Assembly: GCA_027484425.1 (NCBI GenBank)
Contig: JAIXSZ010000055.1
Coordinates: 1-58,680, forward strand
From: Sphingobacteriales bacterium
GTDB lineage: Bacteria; Bacteroidota; Bacteroidia; Chitinophagales; Chitinophagaceae
Direction of reading: 5' to 3'
DNA length: 58,680 bases
The notes beneath the pieces are model-generated. The model saw only the letters and a program-made list of their open reading frames with translations. It searched no databases and had not been told where the DNA came from. Position numbers and translations under genes: made by a program. Positions 27,113 through 35,091 of the stretch are shown in pieces (position 1 is the first letter of the stretch; every line of letters starts with the position of its first letter).

Positions 27113-28480
27113 ATGAGCGTACCGCAGATTAGACTTAAAACAAAAGACTTCAGAGCTATAGCCAATGCCGATATTATAATTGATGGCATTACTGTGGTGG
27201 CTGGCGAAAATGGCAGTGGCAAAAGCACGCTATCGAAGTTGTTGTATTTTGTTTTTAAAACTGCGTGCAATTATGAGAAATTGGTGGAGAAGGAATTAAG
27301 AGAGGATTTAGCTGATGTTTTACGTTTTCTTGAAGCAGTAGTTTTTGATTTGTCAAGGTTTTCAGATGATAAAAGACAGCAGCAAAATAGCAATGATTCA
27401 GTGAATAAAGTTGGAAATACTAAACCCAACTTCGAAAACGCGGAAAGAGGGTTGCAACGAATAAAGCGCAGTAAAGATTTTATAAGTGAATTTGGACTTG
27501 GGTCGTGGAAGGTTTTAGTTGAAAGTGTAAAATCCGCTTACTTGGAAACGATTCAAACACAAAATGATGTGTCATTATTTAGATTGCACACAAGTAGATT
27601 TCTTCATATTTTGAATGAATTGTTAGGAGAAGACATTAAAAGCGATCATTTTAGTTCAGATCTGTTTGACAAGGTTAGTGATTTAGTACAAGCACTTTTT
27701 GAAAATGCCTTAGTTAAAATTAATAAACGACCGGTTGAGCTTTTTGAAAATGCAATGTCAAATATTTTCACTGATAGTATAGGACCTTCTCACTTTGAAG
27801 TATCAGAATTGGACATCCCTATAGTGAAGAATGGAATTGATAATTTGTCAAAAACATACACCGTACTCAATGCCATATATACAGATACGCCTATGTCGAT
27901 AGGTATCAAAGATTCAGGTTATGACTATTGGGACGATTTGAATGAACTTTTATTATCAAATCCGATTGAAAACAGGTATAAATATAGTGTTGAAATTGAT
28001 AATATTATAAATGGTGAAGCAACTTTTGATATAGATATATTTTCAAGAAAACGTTTTGTTTTCAAACGCTTAGATGGCGCAGTATTCAATCTCTTAGATT
28101 GTGCTACAGGTATCAAGTCATTTGCTATGCTTCAAATACTGCTCAACAATGGCTCGCTTAATGATAAAACCCTGCTCATCATAGACGAACCAGAGGTACA
28201 TCTGCACCCCAAGTGGATAGTAGAGTATGCCAGAATAATAGTAAAGCTGAACAAAGAAATGGGTATTAAATTTTTTATAGCTAGTCATGACCCCGATTTT
28301 ATCAGTGCTATTCGTTACATATCAGAAAAAGAAGGAAATCTTGACAAAGTCAATTTTTATCTGGCCGAAAAAGCAGGTGAAACATTCACCTACAATTATA
28401 CGCACCTGCAACACAATATTGACCCAATTTTCAAATCGTTTAATATAGCCATTTCTAAAATAGAAGAGTACGGAGCCTGA
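27113..28480 (+). CDS. AAA/OLD-like ATPase of a candidate two-gene defence module
   Basis: The 455-residue protein has an ABC/SMC-like ATPase split by a long insert. Walker A is GENGSGKST at residues 31-39. After about 300 poorly conserved residues come a signature-like CATGIKSFA (about 327), Walker B LLIIDEPEVHLHP (about 353-365) and the switch His in IASHDPDF. This layout matches AAA_15/AAA_21/OLD-type ATPases, many of which are the sensor or motor part of phage-defence systems. The insert region (27.3-28.1 kb) is more AT-rich than the flanking genes. The next gene starts 4 bases after its stop and carries a nuclease-like motif. The defence role is inference. Confidence 0.75.
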   Translation: MSVPQIRLKTKDFRAIANADIIIDGITVVAGENGSGKSTLSKLLYFVFKTACNYEKLVEKELREDLADVLRFLEAVVFDLSRFSDDKRQQQNSNDSVNKVGNTKPNFENAERGLQRIKRSKDFISEFGLGSWKVLVESVKSAYLETIQTQNDVSLFRLHTSRFLHILNELLGEDIKSDHFSSDLFDKVSDLVQALFENALVKINKRPVELFENAMSNIFTDSIGPSHFEVSELDIPIVKNGIDNLSKTYTVLNAIYTDTPMSIGIKDSGYDYWDDLNELLLSNPIENRYKYSVEIDNIINGEATFDIDIFSRKRFVFKRLDGAVFNLLDCATGIKSFAMLQILLNNGSLNDKTLLIIDEPEVHLHPKWIVEYARIIVKLNKEMGIKFFIASHDPDFISAIRYISEKEGNLDKVNFYLAEKAGETFTYNYTHLQHNIDPIFKSFNIAISKIEEYGA

Positions 28481-28484
28481 TTCT

Positions 28485-28988
28485 ATGAAGTATTGCAAAA
28501 TCACCACCGAAAATCACCCGATTGCTAAACAATATTCTGATTGTGTAGAAGCGTTGAACTCTATATTCACTAATGAAGGGTTTATCGGTGAATGTGTTTT
28601 ATTCGAGCAAGAACAAACTGGTATCAATTTGGATAGTGTAGAAATTAGTATTTCTTCGAGCGAAGGAAGGAATAAAGAAATGTCTGTTGATGTAGTATTG
28701 GGTGTGAAAACACCAGAAACAGATGAAAGATATATGGTATTGACTGAACTTAAGCTTCGACAAACCAAAGCAAATAGAAATCCAAGTATTACAGATATTG
28801 ACGGAAAAATTGCGGGTTCATTAGCCACTTTGGGAAATAGCGTAACGGTTACAGATAGATACTACATGCTCTTTTCAGACGATGTAGTAGAGCAAGCAAA
28901 GAATAGATTTATCCGCTCGAATTCAGGCATTTATAAAAACTATATTGCCTCAACTGTTAAAGAATGGCACGATTTGTTTTTTGCTTAA
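28485..28988 (+). CDS. Small PD-(D/E)xK-like protein paired with the upstream ATPase
   Basis: I do not recognise a named family. The 167 residues contain MSVDVVLG (Asp69) and, 19 residues on, a hydrophobic strand ending MVLTELKLRQ (Glu88-x-Lys90). A lone Asp followed by hydrophobic-E-x-K is the core of PD-(D/E)xK nucleases. Predicted strands and a central helix (SITDIDGKIAGSLATLG) fit a small single-domain nuclease. There is no signal peptide or membrane segment, so it is cytoplasmic. It begins 4 bases after the ATPase stop, so the pair is certainly co-transcribed. Fold assignment by motif alone could be wrong; an immunity or adaptor protein is the alternative. Confidence 0.65.
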   Translation: MKYCKITTENHPIAKQYSDCVEALNSIFTNEGFIGECVLFEQEQTGINLDSVEISISSSEGRNKEMSVDVVLGVKTPETDERYMVLTELKLRQTKANRNPSITDIDGKIAGSLATLGNSVTVTDRYYMLFSDDVVEQAKNRFIRSNSGIYKNYIASTVKEWHDLFFA

Positions 28989-29032
28989 AAGTGTCATTTA
29001 AAATTCCTTCCCTCCTCCACATCTTCTTCCAT

Positions 29033-29041
29033 TAGCTTTGC
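29033..29041 (+). promoter_or_regulatory. -7 element just before the CDF transporter start
   Basis: TAGCTTTGC is an exact TAnnTTTGC match ending 3 bases before the ATG at 29045, predicting a leaderless or nearly leaderless transcript. No clear -33 TTG. Confidence 0.4.
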
Positions 29042-29044
29042 ACT

Positions 29045-30025
29045 ATGCCGATACGAACACAAAAATACATTGCTTTTTTATCGGTAATACTATTTGCGGC
29101 TAAGATGGCTGCTTGGGGGCTTACACACTCTGTTACCATTCTTACCGATGCGCTGGAGGGCATAGTGAACATGGTAGCTGGTTTTCTGGGATTGTTCAGT
29201 GTTATACTGTCTGCCCGCCCCAGAGATACCAATCATCCTTATGGTCATGGCAAGGTAGAGTTTATATCATCGGCGGTAGAGGGTACGCTCATCATTTTAG
29301 CTGGCTGTGTTATTATATATGAGGCTGTACACCAGCTATTGTTGCCACACAGTATCAGCAACCTTAATATAGGGCTGGTGATTATAGCTATAGCGGGTTT
29401 GTTCAACTATCTGGCTGGAAGATATGCTGTAAAGCAAGGCAAAAAGCACAACTCAATGGTACTAGAGTCAGCAGGTAGTCATTTGCTTACAGATGCATAC
29501 TCTACCATAGCAGTGATTATAGGTATTACATTGCTGCTGCTAACCAACAATCATTTTTTTTGGCTGGATAGTGCAGTGGCATTATTTTTTGCGGTCATTA
29601 CCATTATTACGGGCTACAAGGTGCTGCGCAGGTCGCTATCTGGTATGATGGACGAAATGGATATGGGTATGGTGGCCAAGGTGATAGAAGTACTGCAGCA
29701 AAACCGACTAGTCCAGTGGGTAGACCTCCATAATCTGCGAGTGATACAATATGGCAGCCTTATGCATATAGATGCCCACCTTACGCTGCCATGGTATCAG
29801 CAGGTGGCTGACGCAGATAAAGAAATACACGCTCTAGAAGGGCTTATACAAGCCAACTTCAGCAATAGGGTAGAGTTGTTCATACATATAGATGGCTGTA
29901 TGCCCTATCAGTGTAAACTATGTGCTATGCCCAACTGTGCGGAGAGGACTCAACCATTAGAAGCGCAGCTGAAATGGGATATCAACAACATTTGGGAAGA
30001 TGCTAAGCATGGAAAAAATGGATAG
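29045..30025 (+). CDS. Cation diffusion facilitator (CDF) metal transporter
   Basis: The 326-residue protein has six membrane helices and the CDF signature: LTDALEGIVNM in helix 2, ARPRDTNHPYGHGKVEF in the following loop, and SHLLTDAYS in helix 5, whose His and Asp bind the metal. A cytoplasmic metal-binding domain (about 215-290) follows. After it comes a cysteine-rich tail with C-x4-C-x2-C-x4-C (CMPYQCKLCAMPNC, about 289-302). CDF proteins export Zn2+, Fe2+ or Mn2+ against protons. The metal cannot be fixed from the sequence alone. Confidence 0.9.
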   Translation: MPIRTQKYIAFLSVILFAAKMAAWGLTHSVTILTDALEGIVNMVAGFLGLFSVILSARPRDTNHPYGHGKVEFISSAVEGTLIILAGCVIIYEAVHQLLLPHSISNLNIGLVIIAIAGLFNYLAGRYAVKQGKKHNSMVLESAGSHLLTDAYSTIAVIIGITLLLLTNNHFFWLDSAVALFFAVITIITGYKVLRRSLSGMMDEMDMGMVAKVIEVLQQNRLVQWVDLHNLRVIQYGSLMHIDAHLTLPWYQQVADADKEIHALEGLIQANFSNRVELFIHIDGCMPYQCKLCAMPNCAERTQPLEAQLKWDINNIWEDAKHGKNG

Positions 30026-30127
30026 TAGTAGACACCTAAGTTCATTTGAATCTAAAACCATATTTTAACGTATCAGTTACTGCCTTTTGTATAACTTTCA
30101 GTTTTTATTACCTCAATTCTTCTAGCA

Positions 30128-31528
30128 ATGAAATTATCTTTTCATGGTGCTGCCAGACATGTTACTGGGTCAAAACATCTCCTGAGAATTAATGAAAACA
30201 AACAGATATTATTGGATTGTGGCATGTTTCAGGGGTTGGGACAGGATACCAATGAGCTAAATAGCAATTGGGGTTTTGAGCCCTCTGAAATTTCGCATGT
30301 AGTGCTATCGCATGCACACATAGACCACATAGGGTTGTTGCCCAAACTGGTAAAAGATGGTTATGGCGGTAAGGTGTATTGCACCCCAGCTACTGCTACA
30401 CTGGCCAAAATATTGTTGGTTGACTCAGCAAGGATACAAGAGGCCGATGCTATGTATGTGAACAAACATCGTAAAAAAGAAAACCGCGAACTGATAGAAC
30501 CATTGTATACCGAAGAAGATGCTGAGAAGGTGTTTCCATTGTTTGAAACTATACCCTACAATGAGCCTTGTAAGCTGGATGAAGGTGTTGAACTCATTTA
30601 TACTGATGTAGGGCATATACTGGGTAGTGCTGCGGTGAACCTGAAAATAAAAGAGAAGGGTATCACCACCAGGCTGACATTTAGCGGTGACGTAGGTAGG
30701 TATAGAGATATGATATTGAGGTCGCCACAGGATTTTCCTCAGGCAGATTACATCATTATGGAGTCGACCTACGGCGATCGCTTGCACGACTTACAGTCTG
30801 CAACGAGCGACCATCTGTTAGAGCATATAGTGAATACTTGCTTGAAGAAAAAAGGAAAACTAGTTATCCCTGCTTTTAGTCTGGGCAGAACACAGGAGAT
30901 ATTGTATTTGCTAAACAGACTGGAACTGGAAAATAGATTGCCACCGGTTAACTACTATGTAGATAGTCCGCTATCTGTAAAGATAACAGAAGCAATAAAA
31001 CGATATCCTGGTTGTTTTAATAGAAGTGTGCAGGCCTTGCTAAAAAGAGATGATGATGTGTTTTCGTTCAAGGGGTTGAAGCACATACAAGATGTAAAAG
31101 AATCAATTAAGCTAAACGATTTAGAAGAGCCATGTGTTATCATATCTGCATCGGGTATGGCAGAAGCGGGCAGGGTGAAGCACCACATTGCCAACAATGT
31201 AATGAATGAGCGCAACACAATATTGCTCACGGGTTATTGCGAGCCAAGATCGCTGGGTGGCAGATTGAAAGCTAATAATGGGGAAGTAAAGATTTTTGGG
31301 AAAGCATTTCCGGTAAGAGCTGAAATAGCGGAAATAACCAGCCTGAGTGCTCATGGAGACTATGAAGATATGAGCCAGTGGCTCTCTTGTCAGGACCCAA
31401 GACAAGTGAAGAAAATTTTCTTGGTACATGGTGAATACGAAGTACAACAAAAATTCAGGGAAAGATTGGTAAGAAAGGGTTTTGAGGATGTGGAAATACC
31501 TGAACAGAACGAAAGTTTTGGTATATAG
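30128..31528 (+). CDS. Metallo-beta-lactamase/beta-CASP RNase
   Basis: Two zinc ions are bound through SHAHIDHIG (His62, His64, Asp66, His67), GHILGSAAV and SGDVGR in the metallo-beta-lactamase core. A beta-CASP insert (about 210-390) carries the AFSLGRTQEILYLL motif and IISASGMAEAGRVKHH. The C-terminal RMMBL piece holds TSLSAHGDYEDM and VHGEYEV. The 466-residue size matches the YSH1/CPSF73-like bacterial subgroup rather than RNase J, which is longer. It should cleave or trim RNA in the cytoplasm. Monocistronic. Confidence 0.9.
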   Translation: MKLSFHGAARHVTGSKHLLRINENKQILLDCGMFQGLGQDTNELNSNWGFEPSEISHVVLSHAHIDHIGLLPKLVKDGYGGKVYCTPATATLAKILLVDSARIQEADAMYVNKHRKKENRELIEPLYTEEDAEKVFPLFETIPYNEPCKLDEGVELIYTDVGHILGSAAVNLKIKEKGITTRLTFSGDVGRYRDMILRSPQDFPQADYIIMESTYGDRLHDLQSATSDHLLEHIVNTCLKKKGKLVIPAFSLGRTQEILYLLNRLELENRLPPVNYYVDSPLSVKITEAIKRYPGCFNRSVQALLKRDDDVFSFKGLKHIQDVKESIKLNDLEEPCVIISASGMAEAGRVKHHIANNVMNERNTILLTGYCEPRSLGGRLKANNGEVKIFGKAFPVRAEIAEITSLSAHGDYEDMSQWLSCQDPRQVKKIFLVHGEYEVQQKFRERLVRKGFEDVEIPEQNESFGI

Positions 31529-31611
31529 TGAACAGTTAAGGAGGTGAGCGCCTTTTACTGCGTCGCTATATCTTTCCTAATCATATTCAACCTACGAAAA
31601 TGATATTTCGT

Positions 31612-31620
31612 TAATTTTGC
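31612..31620 (+). promoter_or_regulatory. -7 element upstream of ftsY
   Basis: TAATTTTGC matches TAnnTTTGC and lies 19 bases before the ftsY ATG. No convincing -33 TTG. Confidence 0.45.
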
Positions 31621-31639
31621 AACCTTATACACAAACAAC

Positions 31640-32614
31640 ATGGGTTTATTCGACAAACTTTTCAAGCGAAATAAAGAACAACAAGAACAGAAAGAAGCGC
31701 TTGATCAGGGTTTGCAAAAAACTAAAGAAGGGTTTTTCTCTAAGCTGGCAAAAGCAGTAGCTGGTAAAGATAAGGTGGATGAAGAAGTGCTGGACCAAGT
31801 GGAGGACGCACTGGTAAGCGCTGATGTGGGTGTGGACACCACTGTAGCCATAATAGATAGAATAGAGAAGCGTGTAGCCAAGGATAAATACATTGGCACA
31901 TCACAGCTCAACGGTATATTGCAAGAGGAAATAATGGGTATGCTTACGGCAGCCCCATCGAATGAGTTTGCGACATTTGATGTGCCGGCAGGTAAAAAAC
32001 CTTATGTAATACTGGTAGTAGGTGTAAATGGTGTAGGAAAAACGACTACAATCGGTAAACTGGCATACAACTTTAAGAAAAATGGTAAAAGTGTGGTACT
32101 GGGTGCTGCAGATACTTTCAGGGCAGCGGCAGTAGATCAACTGACCATATGGAGTGAAAGAGTAGGGGTGCCGATAGTGAAAAAAGAAATGGGCAGCGAT
32201 CCTAGTTCTGTAGCCTATGACGCTGTGCAGAGTGCCATGGCGCGCGAGGCTGATGTAGTGATAATAGATACTGCAGGTCGCCTACACAACAAGTCTTACC
32301 TGATGGATGAGCTGGGCAAGATACGCAGAGTAATAAGCAAAAAAATGCCGGATGCACCACACGAGGTGCTACTGGTACTAGACGGTAGTACTGGTCAGAA
32401 TGCTATTGAGCAAGCTAGGCATTTTACTGCCGCCACTGATGTAACTGCTATCGCTATCACTAAGCTGGACGGTACAGCCAAGGGCGGTGTAGTGCTTGCC
32501 ATTGCCAACCAGTTTAAGATACCTGTAAAGTATATAGGGGTAGGCGAGAAAATGGAGGACTTACAGATATTCAACAAAGTAGAGTTTGTGGATAGCCTAT
32601 TCAGCCTTAAATAG
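31640..32614 (+). CDS. ftsY: Signal recognition particle receptor FtsY
   Basis: The 324-residue protein lacks the long acidic A domain of E. coli FtsY, as is usual in Bacteroidota. The NG core is complete: helical N domain (about 30-100), G1 GVNGVGKT at 128-135, AADTFRAAAVDQL, DTAGRLHN and the TKLDGTAKGG G4/G5 region, ending in the GVGEKMEDLQIF signature. It docks SRP-bound ribosomes at the membrane for delivery to SecYEG. The Lys/Gln-rich N-terminus (residues 1-30) may help membrane binding. Confidence 0.95.
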   Translation: MGLFDKLFKRNKEQQEQKEALDQGLQKTKEGFFSKLAKAVAGKDKVDEEVLDQVEDALVSADVGVDTTVAIIDRIEKRVAKDKYIGTSQLNGILQEEIMGMLTAAPSNEFATFDVPAGKKPYVILVVGVNGVGKTTTIGKLAYNFKKNGKSVVLGAADTFRAAAVDQLTIWSERVGVPIVKKEMGSDPSSVAYDAVQSAMAREADVVIIDTAGRLHNKSYLMDELGKIRRVISKKMPDAPHEVLLVLDGSTGQNAIEQARHFTAATDVTAIAITKLDGTAKGGVVLAIANQFKIPVKYIGVGEKMEDLQIFNKVEFVDSLFSLK

Positions 32615-32626
32615 GTAGGTTTGAGT

Positions 32627-33325
32627 TTATGCTGTTTTGCTGTTCAGCAGCTCAATGAGCACTTGTAAACCTTCTATTGCTGTCATTTCTATGGGCACTA
32701 CGTTTTTGTATCTGCTCACTGGAGGTATGTGTTTGTCAATCACATATTTTGTTACGCGGTCTGGCACATAATCTACTAGCCCAGCAGCGGGATACACAGC
32801 TAGCGATGTGCCGATAAGCACAAAAATATCTGCCAAATACATTAACGGTATTGCCTCTTCTATCATGGGCACTGGTTCCTCAAACCACACCACATGTGGC
32901 CTAAAAAGGCTGCCATCTTCCGCTTTCTGGCCATGTGCAATATTAGTAGTAATTGGGTACAGTTTATTTGGGTTTCTCTCGCTGCGCATTTTTATTATCT
33001 CACCATGCAGATGCATTACTTTCTCAGATCCTGCTCTTTCATGCAGGTCATCAATGTTTTGGGTTATTATATGTACGTCATATTGCTGTTGTAGGTTGGC
33101 CAATGCTAAGTGTGCAGCATTGGGTTGGGCAGCCATTACATCTCTGCGACGCATGTTGTAGAAGTCTTGCACTAGGGCTGGGTCTCTGCGCCATGCACGA
33201 GGTGTGGCTACATCTTGCACGTTATAGCCCTCCCACAATCCGTCGCTGTCTCTGAATGTGCGAAGACCACTCTCGGCACTTATGCCAGCTCCTGTCAGCA
33301 CCACAAGTTTTGGTTTGTTTATCAT
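32627..33325 (-). CDS. cobB: Sirtuin-type NAD-dependent deacylase, cysteine-free
   Basis: The NAD-binding GAGISAESGLRTFRDSDGLW (12-31) and TQNIDDLHERAG (88-99), plus the catalytic His107 in HLHG, identify a class III sirtuin of 232 residues. Tyr56 and Arg59 in FYNMRR fit the Y-x-x-R pair that recognises succinyl and malonyl groups, so it may be a desuccinylase as well as a deacetylase. The protein has no cysteine at all, so the four-Cys zinc site of most sirtuins is missing; the stretch after His107 (MRSERNPNKLYPI) takes its place. It converges on ftsY, 12 bases apart. Confidence 0.88.
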   Translation of the reverse strand: MINKPKLVVLTGAGISAESGLRTFRDSDGLWEGYNVQDVATPRAWRRDPALVQDFYNMRRRDVMAAQPNAAHLALANLQQQYDVHIITQNIDDLHERAGSEKVMHLHGEIIKMRSERNPNKLYPITTNIAHGQKAEDGSLFRPHVVWFEEPVPMIEEAIPLMYLADIFVLIGTSLAVYPAAGLVDYVPDRVTKYVIDKHIPPVSRYKNVVPIEMTAIEGLQVLIELLNSKTA

Positions 33326-33424
33326 AGTACTGCTAAGATAAGGATAGTGATTTATTTGCAGCGATCAGTCATGCTGTCTCCTAAGAAAATATGTATAGAT
33401 TGCAGGTTCAATTTTTATTGTGTA

Positions 33425-33934
33425 ATGAATATAATCTCTACCAGCAGACTGCATATAAGACAACTATCGGAAAAGCTTGATGCAAGTTTTATATTACAAC
33501 TAGTGAACGCACCTGGTTGGCTTAGGTACATAGGCGACCGGAATATAAAATCTTTACAACAAGCAGAGGAGTATATATTAACAGGACCAATGGCTAGTTA
33601 TAGAACTCATGGCTTTGGCTTGTGGCTTATGAAACGAAAAGAAGACGATTCGCCAATTGGAATCTGCGGGTTAATAGAACGTGATTATCTCCCCCATCCC
33701 GATTTGGGATATGCATTACTGCCACAGTATGAGGGGCAAGGATATGCAATAGAAGCTGCCGCAGCTGTAATGAAATATGCTAAAGATGAACTGAGCATAC
33801 CGGTAGTTGCAGCAATAACTACTGATGATAATGTACCATCGTTAAGACTGTTATTCAAACTAGGCTTTAACTTTATTGGAATGATATCGACTCCTGAGCA
33901 AGAAGAGGAGTTGATGTTGCTGGAGAAAAAATAA
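33425..33934 (+). CDS. GNAT family acetyltransferase (RimJ/RimL-like)
   Basis: The start is the ATG at 33425; the longer open frame upstream overlaps the sirtuin gene antisense. The 169-residue protein begins with STSRLHIRQL, the usual start of the RimJ/RimL type, and has the acetyl-CoA binding turn in LLPQYEGQGYAIEAAAA (about 98-114), then a late strand-helix (TDDNVPSLRLLFKLGF) typical of the family. The substrate is unknown; N-terminal protein acetylation or small-molecule modification are both possible. Confidence 0.85.
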   Translation: MNIISTSRLHIRQLSEKLDASFILQLVNAPGWLRYIGDRNIKSLQQAEEYILTGPMASYRTHGFGLWLMKRKEDDSPIGICGLIERDYLPHPDLGYALLPQYEGQGYAIEAAAAVMKYAKDELSIPVVAAITTDDNVPSLRLLFKLGFNFIGMISTPEQEEELMLLEKK

Positions 33935-33947
33935 GCACATACTGATA

Positions 33948-33995
33948 ACATACAACAACGGTGACAAGCTGTTGCTTATCACCGTTGTTGTATGT
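33948..33995. terminator. Bidirectional hairpin terminator
   Basis: Perfect 17-base arms (33948-33964 and 33979-33995) around a 14-base loop, between the convergent acetyltransferase (+) and deoxyhypusine synthase-like (-) genes. Confidence 0.75.
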
Positions 33996-34011
33996 CTTAA
34001 AACAATAACGA

Positions 34012-34986
34012 TTACCAACCTAACAAATAGGCAAATATAAGAGGAGCTACTATGGTAGCATCACTCTCCACAATGTATTTAGGCGTGTTGATGTCGAGCT
34101 TGCCCCATGTTATTTTTTCGTTGGGTACTGCACCGCTATAAGAGCCATAAGATGTAGTGCTGTCGCTAATTTGACAGAAGTAACTCCAGAATGGAACATC
34201 ATGCCATTCCAGATCCTGATACATCATGGGCACTACACATATTGGGAAGTCGCCAGCTATACCGCCGCCTATCTGAAAGAAGCCAATGCCCTTACCAGCA
34301 GAGTTGTTTCTGTACCAGTCAGTAAGCCACATCATGTATTCTATACCGCTTTTCATGGTGCTAGGTTTCAGCTCGCCTTTTATGCAGTAAGATGCAAAGA
34401 TGTTTCCCATAGTGCTATCCTCCCATCCTGGTACTATAATCGGGATATTTTTTTCGGCAGCAGCTATCATCCAGCTATGCTTAGGGTCTATCTCGTAGTC
34501 GGCTTTCATTACCTCGCTGAGCAGCAGTTTGTACATAAACTCGTGCGGGAAGTAGCGTTCTCCTTTTTCCTCAGCATCTTTCCATATTTTAACTATGTGG
34601 CGCTGTATTCTGCGAAAAGCTTCTTCTTCAGGTATGCAGGTATCGGTCACGCGGTTGAAGCCCTGTTCTAGCAGTTCCCACTCTTCTTGTGGGCTTAGGT
34701 CGCGATAGTTTGGTACACGCTTGTAGTGAGTATGTGCGACCAGATTCATTATGTCTTCTTCTAGGTTGGCACCGGTGCAACTGATGATTTGTACCTTATC
34801 TTGTCTAATCATTTCTGCAAATGATATGCCAAGCTCGGCAGTACTCATGGCACCTGCCAGCGATACCAGCATTTTGCCACCTTCCAGCAGGTGTGTTTCG
34901 TAGCCTTTGGCTGCATCTACTAGCGCCGCAGCATTAAAGTGGCGATAGTGATGTTGTATAAATTGTGAAATTGGTCCTTTACTCAT
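34012..34986 (-). CDS. Deoxyhypusine synthase family protein
   Basis: The start is the ATG at 34986. The 324 residues follow deoxyhypusine synthase throughout: LVSLAGAMSTAELG near 47, SCTGANLEEDIMN near 81, a central PGWEDSTMGN, and the catalytic-Lys region ITWGKL with Lys296. Eukaryotic and archaeal enzymes modify eIF5A with spermidine. Bacteria lack eIF5A, and bacterial members of this family are thought to act on polyamines or related amines instead; the product here cannot be named from sequence. The active-site Lys and NAD-binding segments are intact. Monocistronic, with terminators on both sides. Confidence 0.85.
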   Translation of the reverse strand: MSKGPISQFIQHHYRHFNAAALVDAAKGYETHLLEGGKMLVSLAGAMSTAELGISFAEMIRQDKVQIISCTGANLEEDIMNLVAHTHYKRVPNYRDLSPQEEWELLEQGFNRVTDTCIPEEEAFRRIQRHIVKIWKDAEEKGERYFPHEFMYKLLLSEVMKADYEIDPKHSWMIAAAEKNIPIIVPGWEDSTMGNIFASYCIKGELKPSTMKSGIEYMMWLTDWYRNNSAGKGIGFFQIGGGIAGDFPICVVPMMYQDLEWHDVPFWSYFCQISDSTTSYGSYSGAVPNEKITWGKLDINTPKYIVESDATIVAPLIFAYLLGW

Positions 34987-35030
34987 GATTGTGTGTGTTG
35001 ACTGTTGCAAATATTGTTGTTTTACTACAA

Positions 35031-35067
35031 ACTAAAAAGCAAGCAGAAGATCTGCATGCTTTTTAGT
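35031..35067 (-). terminator. Terminator of the citrate synthase gene
   Basis: Arms ACTAAAAAGCA (35031-35041) and TGCTTTTTAGT (35057-35067), extended inward by GCAGA/TCTGC after one A-A mismatch. It follows the citrate synthase stop by 24 bases and ends in T-rich sequence on the minus strand. Confidence 0.75.
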
Positions 35068-35091
35068 CTTATTACGGTATACTTATTTTAA

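Noticed and set aside
33215..33424. N-terminal extension of the acetyltransferase ORF
   Set aside because: It overlaps the sirtuin gene antisense and has no acetyltransferase character; the family start is at 33425.
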